Assembly (NCBI GenBank): GCA_963969345.1
Contig: OZ017767.1
Coordinates: 5,050,739 to 5,114,738 of the forward strand
Direction: 5' to 3'
DNA from: Turbatrix aceti
Taxonomy: Eukaryota > Nematoda > Chromadorea > Rhabditida > Panagrolaimidae
Length of the DNA: 64,000 bases
Within the stretch, counting starts at the first letter, position 1. Each line of letters begins with the position of its first letter. Below the pieces are notes generated by a model. It was not told where the DNA came from, did not search any database, and saw only the letters and a program-made list of their open reading frames with translations. Positions 46,289-57,359 of the stretch are shown in pieces. Made by a program: the position numbers and the translations under genes.

Positions 46289-49200
46289 ATGCCGCCGCCA
46301 TCGCCATCTGCCCTTCTGATCTCATCGCTGCTTGCCGCCGTTTTCGTCGCCGCAGCCACCACAGCTTCTTCCGCTTCGACTTCCGAAGTAGCAAAATGGG
46401 AGTGCGGCACGCAGTGTCCCGAGCGCTGTTCCGCAGTCACGTGCGCAGAGCGCCGCCTTGACCCCTGCGGCTGCTGCTTCGTCTGCGTGCGCCAGGCCAA
46501 CGAGTCCTGTGGCCCCCCCAGCGGCCTCTGCGCGACCGGCCTCACCTGTCAGAGGGCCCCCGAAGAAGTCCATTTTACGTGTCAAGGTAAGTGCCGTTTC
46601 CGGGGGGGGGGACTCGCACCACTTCCGCCAAAAGCGCCACCGCCTGCTTATGCATTTATCCCCAATCGCCGCCATCGCCATCGATTGATCTTGCGGCTCG
46701 TCAAAAGCCCCCGTGAAAAAAAAGCAAAAACGCTGGATAACCACCGCTCATTCAGAGGAATTTACGCAAAAAGTCTCATTCCAATCGTTTGCCGGGCGCC
46801 TCTTTGAAAAACTCTCGTCGGCTTGGGGTTTTTTTAGAAAGGCCAATTGCCTGTCCCGGGTCGTCGTCTATTGCGATCCAGCAGCGTCAGCTGCCCTCTG
46901 ACTTGCATTTTTTTGTGGTTCAGCGAGCGAACGCTTCTTTCTAGCAGGTGAAATTCCTTCGAGTTCAGGTGTCCGGCGCTGAGTCGAAAAATCGAAAAAT
47001 AACTGGCAGTTAATCATCTTTTTTTTGAAGAAAACATATTTGCAGTCAATGATTTTTTTTTGATTTTTTATGAACGATCGCATTTTTGCAGTCACGGCAT
47101 TTTTGACATTTATCCGGTTTTTCGGTTTTTAGTCCGTTTACGTTTACGACAGACAAACGAAACCAATTTTGCGGCGATCATCTCAGGGGCAAAAAAAAGT
47201 AATTCAAACAATTTTTGCACTCTCAGTTTACATCCAGGATTTCCGTGAATTCCGTAGGGACGAGTTCGCTGTGTTAGCTGCTATGCTGGCGTGCCGGAGA
47301 GACATTCTGACCCTCGACTGCGTCCGAAACCCAATCCTCGGCACATACAATCTGTCCTGGATTAGATATCCGCACGCGAGAAAAAAAACGTGGGTCATGT
47401 TGACTTTCGTGTATTTTGGACCCCGCCTACGGTAGGTACCCTGCTAGGCCATAATCCGTGGGCATAGGAGAGTAGGTAACAAACACAGAGCTCCGCAAAC
47501 ACAAAACACTCCTCCGGCGTCCAAGGTATGGTTCGAGGCGGCGTGTGATCGGTGCTGCTGCTTTCCCATGCAAAAAAGGCTTCTCGAGAACGCAGCGGCG
47601 CCTCGCTGGCGACTTGACATCGCTGCAGCTACCAGCCAGCCCAGTAGCAGTAGCGGTAGCAGTCCGGTCGATTGAAAGAAGCTGGCTGGCTGGCTGCTAG
47701 GAGGACAAACAGTGAGCTGCTGCGCGGAGGGGCTTTCGACAGTATAAAAAAAAGCAACCAACCCCAACATCATAACGCGGGCGTTAAAAAAAAGAGGAGT
47801 CAGTTGTCCTCATAGAAAAGGAAAAGCTTGAAAGAAATTTGATCTGTGCTGCACACAACAACAACACACTTTTGCGCAACTCGCTGCTCGCGCACAACAG
47901 GGAAAAGTAACTCGCGCGCTAAACGCTTTGCACTACTAACCGATGAGCGGAGCTGCTGCTCCCTGGCTGCATCTATCGAGTGCGCTCTGTGGAGTGTTAT
48001 TCGTCCTTGTTTTTTTTTGATTGATCGGGGATGCAGAAGCAAAAAAGTAAAAGTAACTTCAAGATGCAAAACAAAACAGGATCACACTCTGGACAAAAAA
48101 ACTGGCTCCCGGCACGACTAGATCAGCTGGCGCGCGTATATTCGTTCTGGAGGCCTAGAATTCTGAGATTTTCGGGCACGAGCTCATCAAAATGTTGTTG
48201 TTCAACTTTCCTAAACGCATGGCGATTCTGTGGCTGGCTTTATTTTGCAATGTCTTCCTCCTGGGATTGGCTCTAGGTTTCGTAAAAGGATTTCGTGTAT
48301 GCTTTGTGACGTAAAAGTTGAATTTGCAGAGACATGGCCGGAACCTTGCCTGAAAGCAAAGTGTCAGGTCGTCTTTCAACCCAAATGCCCCCCAGATTCG
48401 CGACTGGATGTTCCCAAGTCGGACGATGAATGTTGTCCACGCGAGGGATCATGCGTCTGCGATTCGACGAAATGCATCGTGCCCAAAGGCGAGTGCGAGC
48501 CTCGGCAGGAGCTGGTTCTCGTGCGTAAGGCCACCGACAAGCCCGGCACTTGCTGCGATGCATACGAATGCCAAGACAAAGGTTTGATTTTCTTAATTGC
48601 TCTGTTTTGTCATATTTTTGCTTGTTTCAGCGAAAGATTGCTCGAACGTGATCTGCGAGCCGGTAAAGTCGGCCGAGCAATGCCCACCCGACAGTTTCCG
48701 GGATCCTGTCTACGTGCCAGAAGGCGCGTGCTGCGAGGTGCTCCCAGAGTGCCAGTGCAAGCAGGAACTCTGCCAGCCTGCAATTTGTGGCGTCGATGAG
48801 CGGGTCGAAGTCGTTCGCCAGGGCAACGGCTTTCCGGGTTCGTGCTGCAGCGATTTCCGCTGCGTCTCCGATTCAAAGAGCATCCGATCGGCCATCGCGC
48901 GGAAGACTCTCAAGTGCTTCGACTCGCATACCAATCAGACGTACGCCGAGGGCGAAACAGTCTTCCGCAATCCCTGCGAGCAGTGCGAGTGCCGAAACGG
49001 CGTCATCCACTGCAAACAGATGTCGTGCCGAAACCTCGGCAAGAACCGGTGCTCCATTCGCCATCCGGCTGACGAGTGCTGCCCAACCTGTGTCGCGTGT
49101 CTCGACGAGACCAAGCACGACCGGCTCCCCGGCGAGATCTGGCAGAAGGACGACTGCACGACCTGCACCTGCGACGCGGACTTTGTCACGTCGTGCACGA

Positions 49201-51390
49201 CGCCCATCTGCAAAGTCGACTGCATGAATCCCCGCAAGGTCGAGGGCGAGTGTTGTCCTGTCTGCGACGAGCCAACTGTCATCGCGCCGCCCGTCATCTG
49301 TCCTTCTCTGGAGCACTGTCCGCTTCGCTGCGAACACGGTCTTCTGAAAAACCAGTGGGGTTGCTTCCAGTGCGAGTGCGCCGTGAGCACCGAGCCCACG
49401 GTGCACTCCGATGTCACCGACTGCGACGAACTCAGTGAAGAAAACTGTAACAAGTAAGTTCGTTTTCTAATCCATTAGTAAAAAAATTGCAAAAAAAGAA
49501 AAAAGATTACTGGACCCGCGGGGAATTGAACCCCGGACCTCCCGCATGCTAAGCGGGCGCTCTACCACTGAGCCACGGGCCCGTGAAAATCGTAGGATTG
49601 CGCGTCTAGAAGAATGCATGAGCGCGGGCGGCGTGCAGTGAATGAATGACCTGGATTTATTTTTTTGTTTTAGGCAGTGCGCTCATGGTTACCTGCGCGA
49701 TCAACGCAACTGTCCGGTGTGCAAGTGCGCAAAATGTCCATCCATAGATACGTGCTATAAGCAATGCTTGTACGGCTTCGAGACCAACAGTTTGGGATGC
49801 CCGATCTGCAAGTGTCGAGGTGAGTCCAAACTTGGGCGAATTATTTCTTGCAATGACGCAGACTGAACTTTCAGCACGGAGCAAGATCGATGCGAGGCTA
49901 CAGATCAGCGAGAAGGCGCTGAACCAGCGGTCAGACAGCTGCGTCAGCGTCACCGACGACAACCGCTACGTCGAACGCGACGCCGGAGAGTGGTGGACGG
50001 ATTCTTCGTGTCGCCAGTGCTTCTGCCAGCACCAGAAGGAGTTCTGCTCGCTTCTCTCGTGCCCAGCGAGGCCCAAGAACTGTCCATCTGAGAACTGGCG
50101 GGTCGCGAGTGGCGAGTGCTGTCCATCGTGCACTTCCATGAACGCGACTTCACCGGTGGCGGTTGAACTCACCCGCCACGGCCAGACCGTCTGCCACTCC
50201 CCCGGTGACGGACGACTCTTCGTCGACGGCGAGACGTGGACGCTGGCGGACTGCGTCTCCTGCACGTGCCGCATGGGTCACGTCCTCTGCATGGCCGCAA
50301 CCTGCCCTCCGACTGCCTGCGAAGAGCCCGTCCGCGACCCGACGAACCCCTGCTGCTCGAGCTGCTCGTCCGCCGATCAAGAGACCGCCTCGTCCGATGA
50401 GAGCTTCTTCTGCATGGATTCCCACGGCATTGCGCGCGCTGTCGGTGACGAGTGGCGCGTCGATGAATGCACATCCTGCCGGTGCTCTAACAACTCGGAA
50501 GAGCCGCTGTGCTTCACCGAACGCTGCGCGGATGCCGAGGGCGATTGCGCGGGACGCTCGCTCATGATCAAGGGCCGCTGCTGCCCGGTTTGTTCGGGTA
50601 AGTTCACTCCACTACAAAAAATGCTTTCTCTGACTGTCTCCCGATCCTAACATACACTTGCACGACTCCTTTTAGACACACTAACTGCTGAGGCCATTTG
50701 CACGTACCATAACCACACATTCTCTGCCGGCGAGGAATTTCGAGCTGGTGACTGTCGTAACTGCACGTGCCTTGGTGGAGGACGAGTCGAGTGCGTCGAG
50801 CGACTGTGCTCCGACTGCCCCGACGCTGGAGACTGTTGCACGCTCTGCGCAGGTGATTTTCTTGTTCATCACCTGTTTTTCTGACATCAGCTTCGGGCTT
50901 GGTTTGCTTCATCGCTGGCGATTTCAGATCAGCCTGCGCCGGTTCACGGCAGCCAGAACGAGTCGAGTGGCGGCTTCACGTCTATCGTCCTGCTGCTCTT
51001 CACGATCGTCGGCTTCTTCGGCGCCGTCACCGGCCTCGTCGGCATTGCCGTGCTCACGCTGCGGCGTCGTCGAGGGGTAAGTGGTTTTCTAAAAGGGTCT
51101 GGCTTAATTTGAAAATTTTTCAGCGTCAGGCAGTAGCGGGTCAGACATCGCTGCCGACTCCGAAGGACCCCCTCAGCGCCAAGACCCGGACCACATCCGA
51201 ATCGGAGAGTGCGAACATGTCTCTCCTCAGCAACCAGTGAGTTTTTTGAACTTCAAAAAAATGTTGGTGTTATCCATTTTTCTGCAGCTCGGACACGTCG
51301 ACGGCGCTATCGACCAACTGCCCTTCGGACAACGGCGAGACGACTCCGCTCACGACGCCGCGACGCCTCCATCCAACGGACATTGTCTGA
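46289..51390 (+). CDS. CRIM1 (crm-1-like): CRIM1-like transmembrane VWC/antistasin protein
   Basis: Nine exons: 46289-46586, 48330-48581, 48631-49453, 49674-49819, 49875-50597, 50676-50852, 50928-51076, 51124-51236, 51288-51390, giving 927 residues. A signal peptide (hydrophobic LLISSLLAAVFVAAATT) is followed by an IGFBP-like Cys-rich domain (CGTQCPERC...CGCCFVC), then several VWC (chordin-type) repeats with CxxCxC and CCPxC spacing. Next come antistasin-like repeats across exons 3-4 (CPLRCEHGLL..., QCAHGYLRDQRNCPVCKC, QCLYGFETNSLGCPICKC), more VWC repeats, one membrane helix (SIVLLLFTIVGFFGAVTGLVGIA) with a basic RRRR stop-transfer, and a short Ser/Thr-rich tail. The order matches CRIM1, a membrane protein that binds BMPs and modulates their processing. 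If exon 8 is not spliced at its GTGAGT, the protein stops at 51240 instead, losing 34 residues. Confidence 0.93.
46587..48329 (+). other. Long first intron of the CRIM1-like gene
   Basis: 1743 bases separating the IGFBP-like exon from the VWC exons. No gene recognised inside. A long first intron in a gene with otherwise short introns is a usual place for enhancers or an alternative promoter, but I saw no specific site. Confidence 0.5.
49511..49582 (-). tRNA. tRNA-Ala (anticodon AGC)
   Basis: 72 bases on the - strand fold as a complete cloverleaf. Acceptor GGGCCCG pairs with CGGGTCC (one G-U), followed by discriminator A. The D arm contains GCTCAGTGGTAGAGC. Anticodon stem CCCGC/GCGGG holds loop TTAGCAT with AGC in the middle. 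The T arm has GGTTCAATTCC. The A box (TGGCTCAGTGG) and B box are intact, and no intron is present. It lies inside intron 3 (49454-49673) of the CRIM1-like gene, antisense to it. Confidence 0.96.
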
Positions 51391-51995
51391 TGATGATCAC
51401 TTGCACAGCGCTGCACACACACACCCCTGTACAATCAGTCACTTCTTCCTACTCCTCGCAAAGCCACACGCGTATACATACTCTTCGAGACGCCGCCGGC
51501 TGCGTCGGTCGCCGTCCTGGAAGACGTTTCCTATTTGTTCTCTGTAGCTTCCTCCATTACGGGCCGTTTCCACTCATTTACCACTGTAGAGTCGCTTCAG
51601 TCACGCAATCCGAGTCCTCTTCTTCGTTGTCCTGCTGTTTCTATAGTGCAAACGTTGACTTTTATACTCGTTTCTCCCGTCACTAAATAATAAACGACGA
51701 TAAAAATCACTCATTTATGCCTTTTGGGGGACTTGTATGCCACGAAGCACTCATCTCGTTCACCTATGGGTTTTTTCTCGGTCGATATTTATCAGCGAAA
51801 AAAAACGCATCCAAGACGATCGAAGTACACAGCTCACATCAGCGCTTGTCCCGCGGACTTCCAAGATATGCGTAATCCCCGCGTCGGGATCGGTACTTGA
51901 GGACGCCGCCGAGTGTAAATACACTCCAAGCACCTGTCCTGTCTCGTGTCGATCTTGTCCCGGAGCACAAAGTAGCTGCAAATCACCCCCGATCG
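51391..51995 (+). other. CRIM1 3' region and spacer to next gene
   Basis: About 600 bases. AATAATAAA-type poly(A) signals occur near 51685-51695, with GT/T-rich sequence after them, fitting the CRIM1 3' end. The remainder should hold the promoter and 5' untranslated region of the small membrane-protein gene. No coding sequence seen. Confidence 0.5.
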
Positions 51996-52522
51996 ATGGA
52001 CGCAGTCAGGCTCCAGCTGCAGCGCCACGTCGATGTCCTGTGCCGTCTCTCGCTACGGATATCGGTCGTAGTGCTGATCCTGGCGGCAATCTCGCTTCCC
52101 GGCGTCTTTACGGCAAGCTGCTCCCTCGCAGACATGCCCTATGACAGCGTCGAGCTCTTCATCGCCTTCAGCGCACTCGCCTACGTCGTTACGTGCCCGA
52201 TTGCCATCAAGGCGGCTCGAACGCGTCGGAAGCACCTCTTTCTTCCCGCCACGCTTTATTCGGTAAGTCCGGGCTCCGTTGAACCCTTCAGACAGGTATT
52301 TGTTTGCAGGTGGCACTCTGCCTCTTTTCCCTCATCCCGCTCGTCTACGGAGCGGAATCGATCGACATGGCCTCCTCCCTGTTCTCGCCCCCCGCCGTGC
52401 CCCGGCTCTTCTCCGGCCTCCTCGCGTCAGCCGCCACCCTCGCTGTGCTCTACCTGATCACCTTCCGCGCCATCCAGCGGCTCGAGGCCTTCGAGAAAAA
52501 CGGGCACCTTTTATTAATTTGA
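51996..52522 (+). CDS. Small four-helix membrane protein, family not recognised
   Basis: Two exons, 51996-52262 and 52310-52522, giving 159 residues with an in-phase junction (S|V). Four hydrophobic segments are visible: SVVVLILAAISLPGVF, LFIAFSALAYVVTCPIAI, VALCLFSLIPLVYG and LLASAATLAVLYLITF. A basic KAARTRRKH loop lies between helices 2 and 3, and the N-terminus is short and Arg-rich. The layout resembles tetraspan proteins of the claudin/MARVEL type, but no signature motif is present, so I do not assign a family. The poly(A) signal AATAAA at 52552-52557 overlaps the end of PAAF1 on the other strand; the two genes converge with 27 bases between stop codons. Confidence 0.7.
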
Positions 52523-52549
52523 TCCAGGAAAATCAGGAAAAGATATAAA

Positions 52550-53886
52550 TTAATAAAGTCTCGGCATGTGGTAGCGCCGGATGACCCGATCGCGGCAGCC
52601 GGCAAAAAGGACGTCGCCGTGGAGCACCATGTCGGTCACCGGATCCAGGTAAGCGCCGGTGAATTCGACGAAGGAGTGCGTGCTCGAGAACGGCTGGCGG
52701 AAAGCAGCGATCGTGCCGTTCGAGAAAGAGGCCACCAGGCCGATGGCATCGTTGTGCGCGAGGCCGGTGACAGCGCCGCGTTCGGTGCGAATCGTCGCCA
52801 AAGCACGCCTAAAATTGGTTAGGTACATGCAGAAGACGTAAAATTCCCGCTTACCTCGTGCGGAGATCAAAATGAGTGAGTTCGCCGTGCGCAGTGCCAA
52901 TGAACAGGTTGTTAGTGCCGTTGAACGCCACGGCATTCACAGCGTCGTCGCCAAGATCGGAGATTGGTTCTTCGGTGTTGACGGTGGCGACGAAGGCCCC
53001 CCGCTGCTGAGTGCCGACGGCGACGAGCGGGGACTCGGTGGCATCGGAAAGGGCAATGGCATTGACGTTGCCGGCGTCCAGGACAAAAGAGAGCACCTCG
53101 GCACCGCTACCGCAGTTCCAGACCTTCACAGTGCCGTCCTTAGAAGCAGAGATCACGTCTCGGCCTTCGGCGATGACAGCCACGTCGGTGACAGGCGCCC
53201 GATGGCCGATGAAGGTACGCGCGTTCCAGCCGCTCTCGACGTCAGAGACGCGCACGGTCATGTCCATGCCGCCGCTGAGAACGACGGTGCCAGAGGGGAA
53301 GAAGCGGCACCTGTAGACGTCCATCACGTGGTTGTCTGTGAACTTGCGCTGCAATGGCACAAAACAGGTAAAAAAAACACGCGGGGTGAAAAAATATAAA
53401 AAACAAACCACAAGAAACTCGTTATTGGAGTGGCTGACTTTGAACTCGCCAGCCGAGTCCGTGGATGCGAGAAACTTGGACTCCGGCGAATAATCCACAG
53501 ACACGATCGGCGCCTTGTGGATGAGCCCGAACTCCGCGATCGGCGCCACGAAGGTCGTTGAATTCTGGCCATCGTAGACGATGCTCACGGTCTGCAAAGG
53601 AGGACTCGGATAATCGCCAGACCCTGGCAAAAACTCACTCACCCTGTCACCGACCTTCCCGATCGACACACCCTCTCCTTCGCCAACCGACGCCTTGCCA
53701 TCGATCACGTGGACTTGTGAGACACGGGATTTCTCGCCGTAGGGCTTCACGCCGACGAAAAAGCCATCCTTGGGTTGTCTGAAAGCAAAAACAAATTCAT
53801 GAATCTTCCCAGCAGTTTTCAAACCTTATCGACCTCTGCCAATCGTGCTGAATAAAGACGCAGTCTTCCTTGTAAACCGTTTCCAT
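52550..53886 (-). CDS. PAAF1: Proteasomal ATPase-associated factor 1 (PAAF1), WD40
   Basis: Five exons: 53886-53825, 53778-53643, 53591-53409, 53348-52855, 52808-52550, giving 377 residues, close to the human length of about 392. WD40 blades are recognisable, for example CRFFPSGTVVLSGGMD, GHRAPVTDVAVIAEGRDVISASKDGTVKVW and the last blade ending DRVIRRYHM. The phrases FFPSG-VVLSGGMD and the RRY C-terminus are typical of PAAF1 (yeast Rpn14), a chaperone that binds the Rpt ATPases during assembly of the 19S proteasome cap. Junctions keep frame. On - it lies 186 bases downstream of the ERG28-like gene, which could be an operon. Its own AATAAA (52515-52510 on -) falls inside the coding end of the convergent neighbour. 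Confidence 0.92.
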
Positions 53887-54072
53887 GTTCAAACAAACGG
53901 CTGCTGCCCTCGTTTGAAATTGAGCGTTCTGGCATGCCCGAGGAAAGAAATTATAAAATCATCGTTTGTTGAGCGCGTGCGCATTTTCGCCCCGAGAACA
54001 CTGGATTTTGAGCATTGGTTTATTCTTTCAAATGGACGGCAAAAAAATCAAAAAAATCACTCGTACAACATG

Positions 54073-54570
54073 TTATTTACGTTTTCTCGACTGTGGATCG
54101 TAGTCTGAGACATGTGCTTCTAGGAAGTGCTTCGAAATAACCTTCCTGGGTCTTTTAGCACGCTCTTCTTCGGCATCAAAGGCGAGGGCACTGACGTGGA
54201 CGATGTACGCCGTCGAGAGCAGAGTCGTGATGACCGCAAATCCCGCCTGCACGAGGATTTCAATGGAGAAGAACTGATCGTGCAGAAAGACATGCATGCC
54301 GAGGAAAATGAAATAGACGGCAGACATGGCGCCATTGAAGGCGTGGAGCGGTAGGGAATCGGTGAGAAGCAGTGCTCCGCGCAGCACCGCCTGCTGGATG
54401 CACTGCAGGACGAAAAGCTCGAGAGCCAGGCTGCTTTTTTCTCCGTCGGCGCCGGCAAATGATTTCTGCAGCACCGCGGGGTTTCGCATGTGCTGGACGG
54501 CGAGCCCGACCTGGCTGACAAACGTAATCGCCAGCCAGCCACGGATGAACGCTTCGAACCGGCCCACCAT
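54073..54570 (-). CDS. ERG28: ERG28-like ER membrane protein
   Basis: Single exon, 165 residues. Four hydrophobic stretches: WLAITFVSQVGLAV, ALELFVLQCIQQAVLRGALLL (cut here into two runs by its polar ends), FNGAMSAVYFIFLGMHVFL and ILVQAGFAVITTLLSTAYIV. The N-terminus (RF-x4-RGWL) and the general spacing resemble ERG28, an ER scaffold that gathers the C-4 demethylation enzymes of sterol synthesis. The C-terminus is basic and ends KRK, compatible with ER retention. A strong acceptor TTTTTTTTCAG lies only seven bases upstream of the ATG, so the transcript begins there by trans-splicing or has a 5' untranslated intron. Similarity is moderate; another small ER protein family cannot be excluded. 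Confidence 0.6.
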   Translation of the reverse strand: MVGRFEAFIRGWLAITFVSQVGLAVQHMRNPAVLQKSFAGADGEKSSLALELFVLQCIQQAVLRGALLLTDSLPLHAFNGAMSAVYFIFLGMHVFLHDQFFSIEILVQAGFAVITTLLSTAYIVHVSALAFDAEEERAKRPRKVISKHFLEAHVSDYDPQSRKRK

Positions 54571-55015
54571 TAACCTCTGAAAAAAAATTTTTATGGCATT
54601 AATGTGCTCGAAATTCGATTCAGTCGCCGCTAAACATTGGTTTCGCCAACGTTGACACCAGTCCGCGGTCGGTCACTCTCTGGCCGCCACCGCCGCGGGC
54701 TGACTCGCTCGAGGAAGTCTGACAGCTGTCGCTAAGTAAGCTTTTCTCTGCGCGCTCTGCCTCCGCCGAGATCTCTCTTTTTCTATATGCCAAGCCTGGC
54801 TAAGTAAGCAATCTAACGAGAGATGTATCTGGTATTTCATTTCAAAATAAAATATCATTGCACCCATTTTACCTGACATTCAAAAACACATAACCGCGCG
54901 CAGAGAATGCAAATTTACCGTAACCACGAGTTACATAACGAACAATTCACTTTGAATTTTTCTTTGAAGTCATTCCATTTCCTTCGAAGAACAATTTTGG
55001 GACGCTACGATCGTC

Positions 55016-55771
55016 ATGGCCACAGAACTGCTTCTCGATCCTGCCATCAAGCGATTTGTACTCGTGCCAATCTTTGTGCTTACGGTATCCATCGAAATAA
55101 TCAAGCTCTACGCCGGAAAGATGTTCTTTAAAAAGAACAAGGGCGTTCGTCTGACCCTGGACGCGGTAAAGGACAAGTGAGTTCATTTTTCTTATTTTGG
55201 GTACTTTTTTGAACGTTGTTATGCTTCCAGCAATATGGTGAAGCGTGCCCGCATGCTGACGATGAACAACAACCTCATCCCGGCATCCAGCTTCGAGGCA
55301 CGTCGCAGCTTCTTCGTCGACAGCCTGAAGACGCGTGCAACCAAGGTCGCAGTCGTCATGGACATGATGAATCCTGAGATGGCAGCTGAGACGATGAAGG
55401 GCAGCCTCTTCAACCTCGTGCCTGTCATCTTTGTCTTCGGCTGGATCAACAGAACTTTCTCCGGGTTCATTGCGACCCGATTGCCTTTTCCTCTGACGCG
55501 GCGCTTCAGCCAGATGCTCCAATCCGGAATCGCTCTACCGTCTCTCGAAACTTCGTGGGTGTCTTCTGCGTCGTGGTTCTTCCTAGCGTGCTTCGGCGTT
55601 CGCGGCTTCATCGGTGTCCTCACTGGTGGCGAAAAAGTTGAATCTATGATGTCTGTTTTCGAGAACAACGGCGAGCCGGCTCAGGAGGGTCTTCATGGAA
55701 ATGCACTCAAAGGCGCATTGACGGGAACCGCCGAATATCTGTCCCTCCGAAAAGGCGGATTGAAATTGTAA
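55016..55771 (+). CDS. EMC3: ER membrane protein complex subunit 3 (EMC3)
   Basis: Two exons, 55016-55176 and 55231-55771, giving 233 residues, slightly shorter than the human protein (261). The start MATELLLDPAIKRFVLVPI matches the EMC3 N-terminus. Later come MMNPEMAAETMKG (cytosolic loop), NLVPVIFVFGWINRTFSGF, LPFPLTRRFSQMLQSGI and SWVSSASWFFLACFG, all in family order. EMC3 is an Oxa1/YidC-related insertase subunit that helps place transmembrane segments into the ER membrane. The C-terminal tail is shorter than usual. The junction (AA|C) keeps frame, and AATAAATAAA signals follow at about 55793. Confidence 0.96.
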
Positions 55772-56097
55772 ATGTTTTGTTGAATGTTGTTGAATAAATA
55801 AAAAATAGTCATACGGTATTTTATTTACGACAGGTGAAAATCTTACCCAAAATAAATTTGTAAAGATCCATGCATTTTGTCCTGGCAAAGTGCCCCAAAT
55901 GTGCGCGCTCATTTGGGTGTCATCGATGTTTGTAGTGCGACGGACGCATTGCATCCTCTCCTTGGTCTTTTTTTGTTGCAGGATATCGCATCCGTTGCCA
56001 CATCCCAGATAACGCTCGATTACGATTACTATTGATTCGGAGCCAAGGGCTTGCATAACCGACTATTCGTTTTTCGCCGGTGAACAATTGCGTTATT
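55772..56097. other. Spacer between EMC3 and the PIR-1-like gene
   Basis: About 325 bases with the EMC3 poly(A) signal at its left and the presumed promoter of the next gene at its right. Both genes read on +. No coding sequence recognised. Confidence 0.5.
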
Positions 56098-57359
56098 ATG
56101 GTTCGAACTTGTCGAAAATTTCCTCCAAAGTTAGTCGCAACGCGTTTTTTCAACGCTCTTTTTGGCGTTTAACGTTGGCCCACCTAATCCGGGTTCTTTT
56201 AGCTGGGAGAATGTGACAGCGATCGGCAGTGTCATAGACAACACTCGTTTTCTGCCGTTCAAGACGCCTATCGATCTCCCTTCTGGTCTCAAAATCTCCA
56301 AAAGCAAGCAGTTTACGACTCGCGATCTTTTGTGGAAGGTTGGTGCTTTCTTTTGGTGGCGTTTTTTTAAATTTTGTGGGTTTTCAGCTTAACGAGTCCA
56401 ACATACAGTTGGGCATTATCATTAACCTGAATTTCACCGCTCGTTACTACGATGCAGCCGTCTTCGATCTCATTTCTCCCGTTAAACACATTTTTTGTCA
56501 TCCCTCGGCTTTTACGCGACGCGAAGATCTTTACAGACAGTTTGCCAGTGTTGTTGACAGATTTCTCGAAAACAACGAATCGAATGGTAAGTTACTGTTT
56601 TTTTTTCACCTGTGCATTCTTTTTTTGTTTTTTAGATCTCAAAATTGGTGTTCACTGTTCCGACGGCATTAACCGCACCGGGTATTTTATTTGCCGCTAT
56701 CTCATCGAGCGACACCACCTAGATGCCAACGATGCGCTGGATGTCTTCGAAAAAGCCCGTGGCCACACCGTGCACCGGAGTCCCTGCGTCCAGGCGCTCT
56801 ACCGGGCCGTCGTCGCGGAAAGGCGCAACAAGGAGTGAGTTTTTTTCTCCGCCGCTTTCCTGACAATCGATAATCTTCTTACACCCTTCAGCGCGACTCT
56901 AACCGAAGCCAATGGCGAGGACGGACGGCTTTCCCGTAAGCGCAAGACGGATCCTGACGCGACAAAGCAGGAAGAAATCATGCAACAACTCGCCGATCTC
57001 GAACAAGTTTGTTTCTTTGATTTTACGATTTTGACTATTTTTTCGTTTCTTTTTTTTAGCAATTCTCGAGTCAGCCGGCTTCGGTGACAATCGCGGTCGA
57101 CGAAAGCATGGCTCCGAGTCAGTTGGTCGTCGGACCCCAGGCGATGCCTCAGAAACGCGAAATCACACTCGCCGAGCCGGATGACGGCGAATTCATCGAC
57201 GGAGAAGTCTTTGAAGACGACGACGATGGCGATGTCTCCGGCGAGATGAGCGCGTCCAAGCGCCGACGAATGAGGAGAAGAAAGCTGAACCACAAGTTCA
57301 ACATTATGAAGTCTGGCAACTTCCATCGGATTCGAGAAGTTCTCAACGAGGAGCAGTAA
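56098..57359 (+). CDS. DUSP11 (pir-1-like): RNA 5'-triphosphatase, DUSP11/PIR-1 family
   Basis: Six exons: 56098-56129, 56203-56338, 56388-56586, 56636-56834, 56892-57006, 57060-57359, giving 326 residues; every junction keeps frame. The N-terminal PPNWENVTAIGSVIDNTRF matches the P-x-RW-DY-P-G-x3-TRF start of PIR-1. Next comes the cysteine-phosphatase loop HCSDGINRTG (catalytic Cys130, Arg136), then YFICRYLIERH and the GHTVHR motif. The C-terminal third is extra: acidic (EVFEDDDDGD) then strongly basic (KRRRMRRRKLNHK), probably a nuclear signal. Family members remove the gamma and beta phosphates from RNA 5' ends; the C. elegans member works with Dicer in small-RNA production. I choose the ATG at 56098 because only that first exon splices in frame to the conserved WENV segment. 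Confidence 0.93.

Noticed and set aside
43030..47446. A shared 15-base string (GGTAGGTACCCTGCT) at about 43035 and 47431
   Set aside because: A match of this length is expected about once by chance among all pairs in 64 kb, and the flanks are unrelated.
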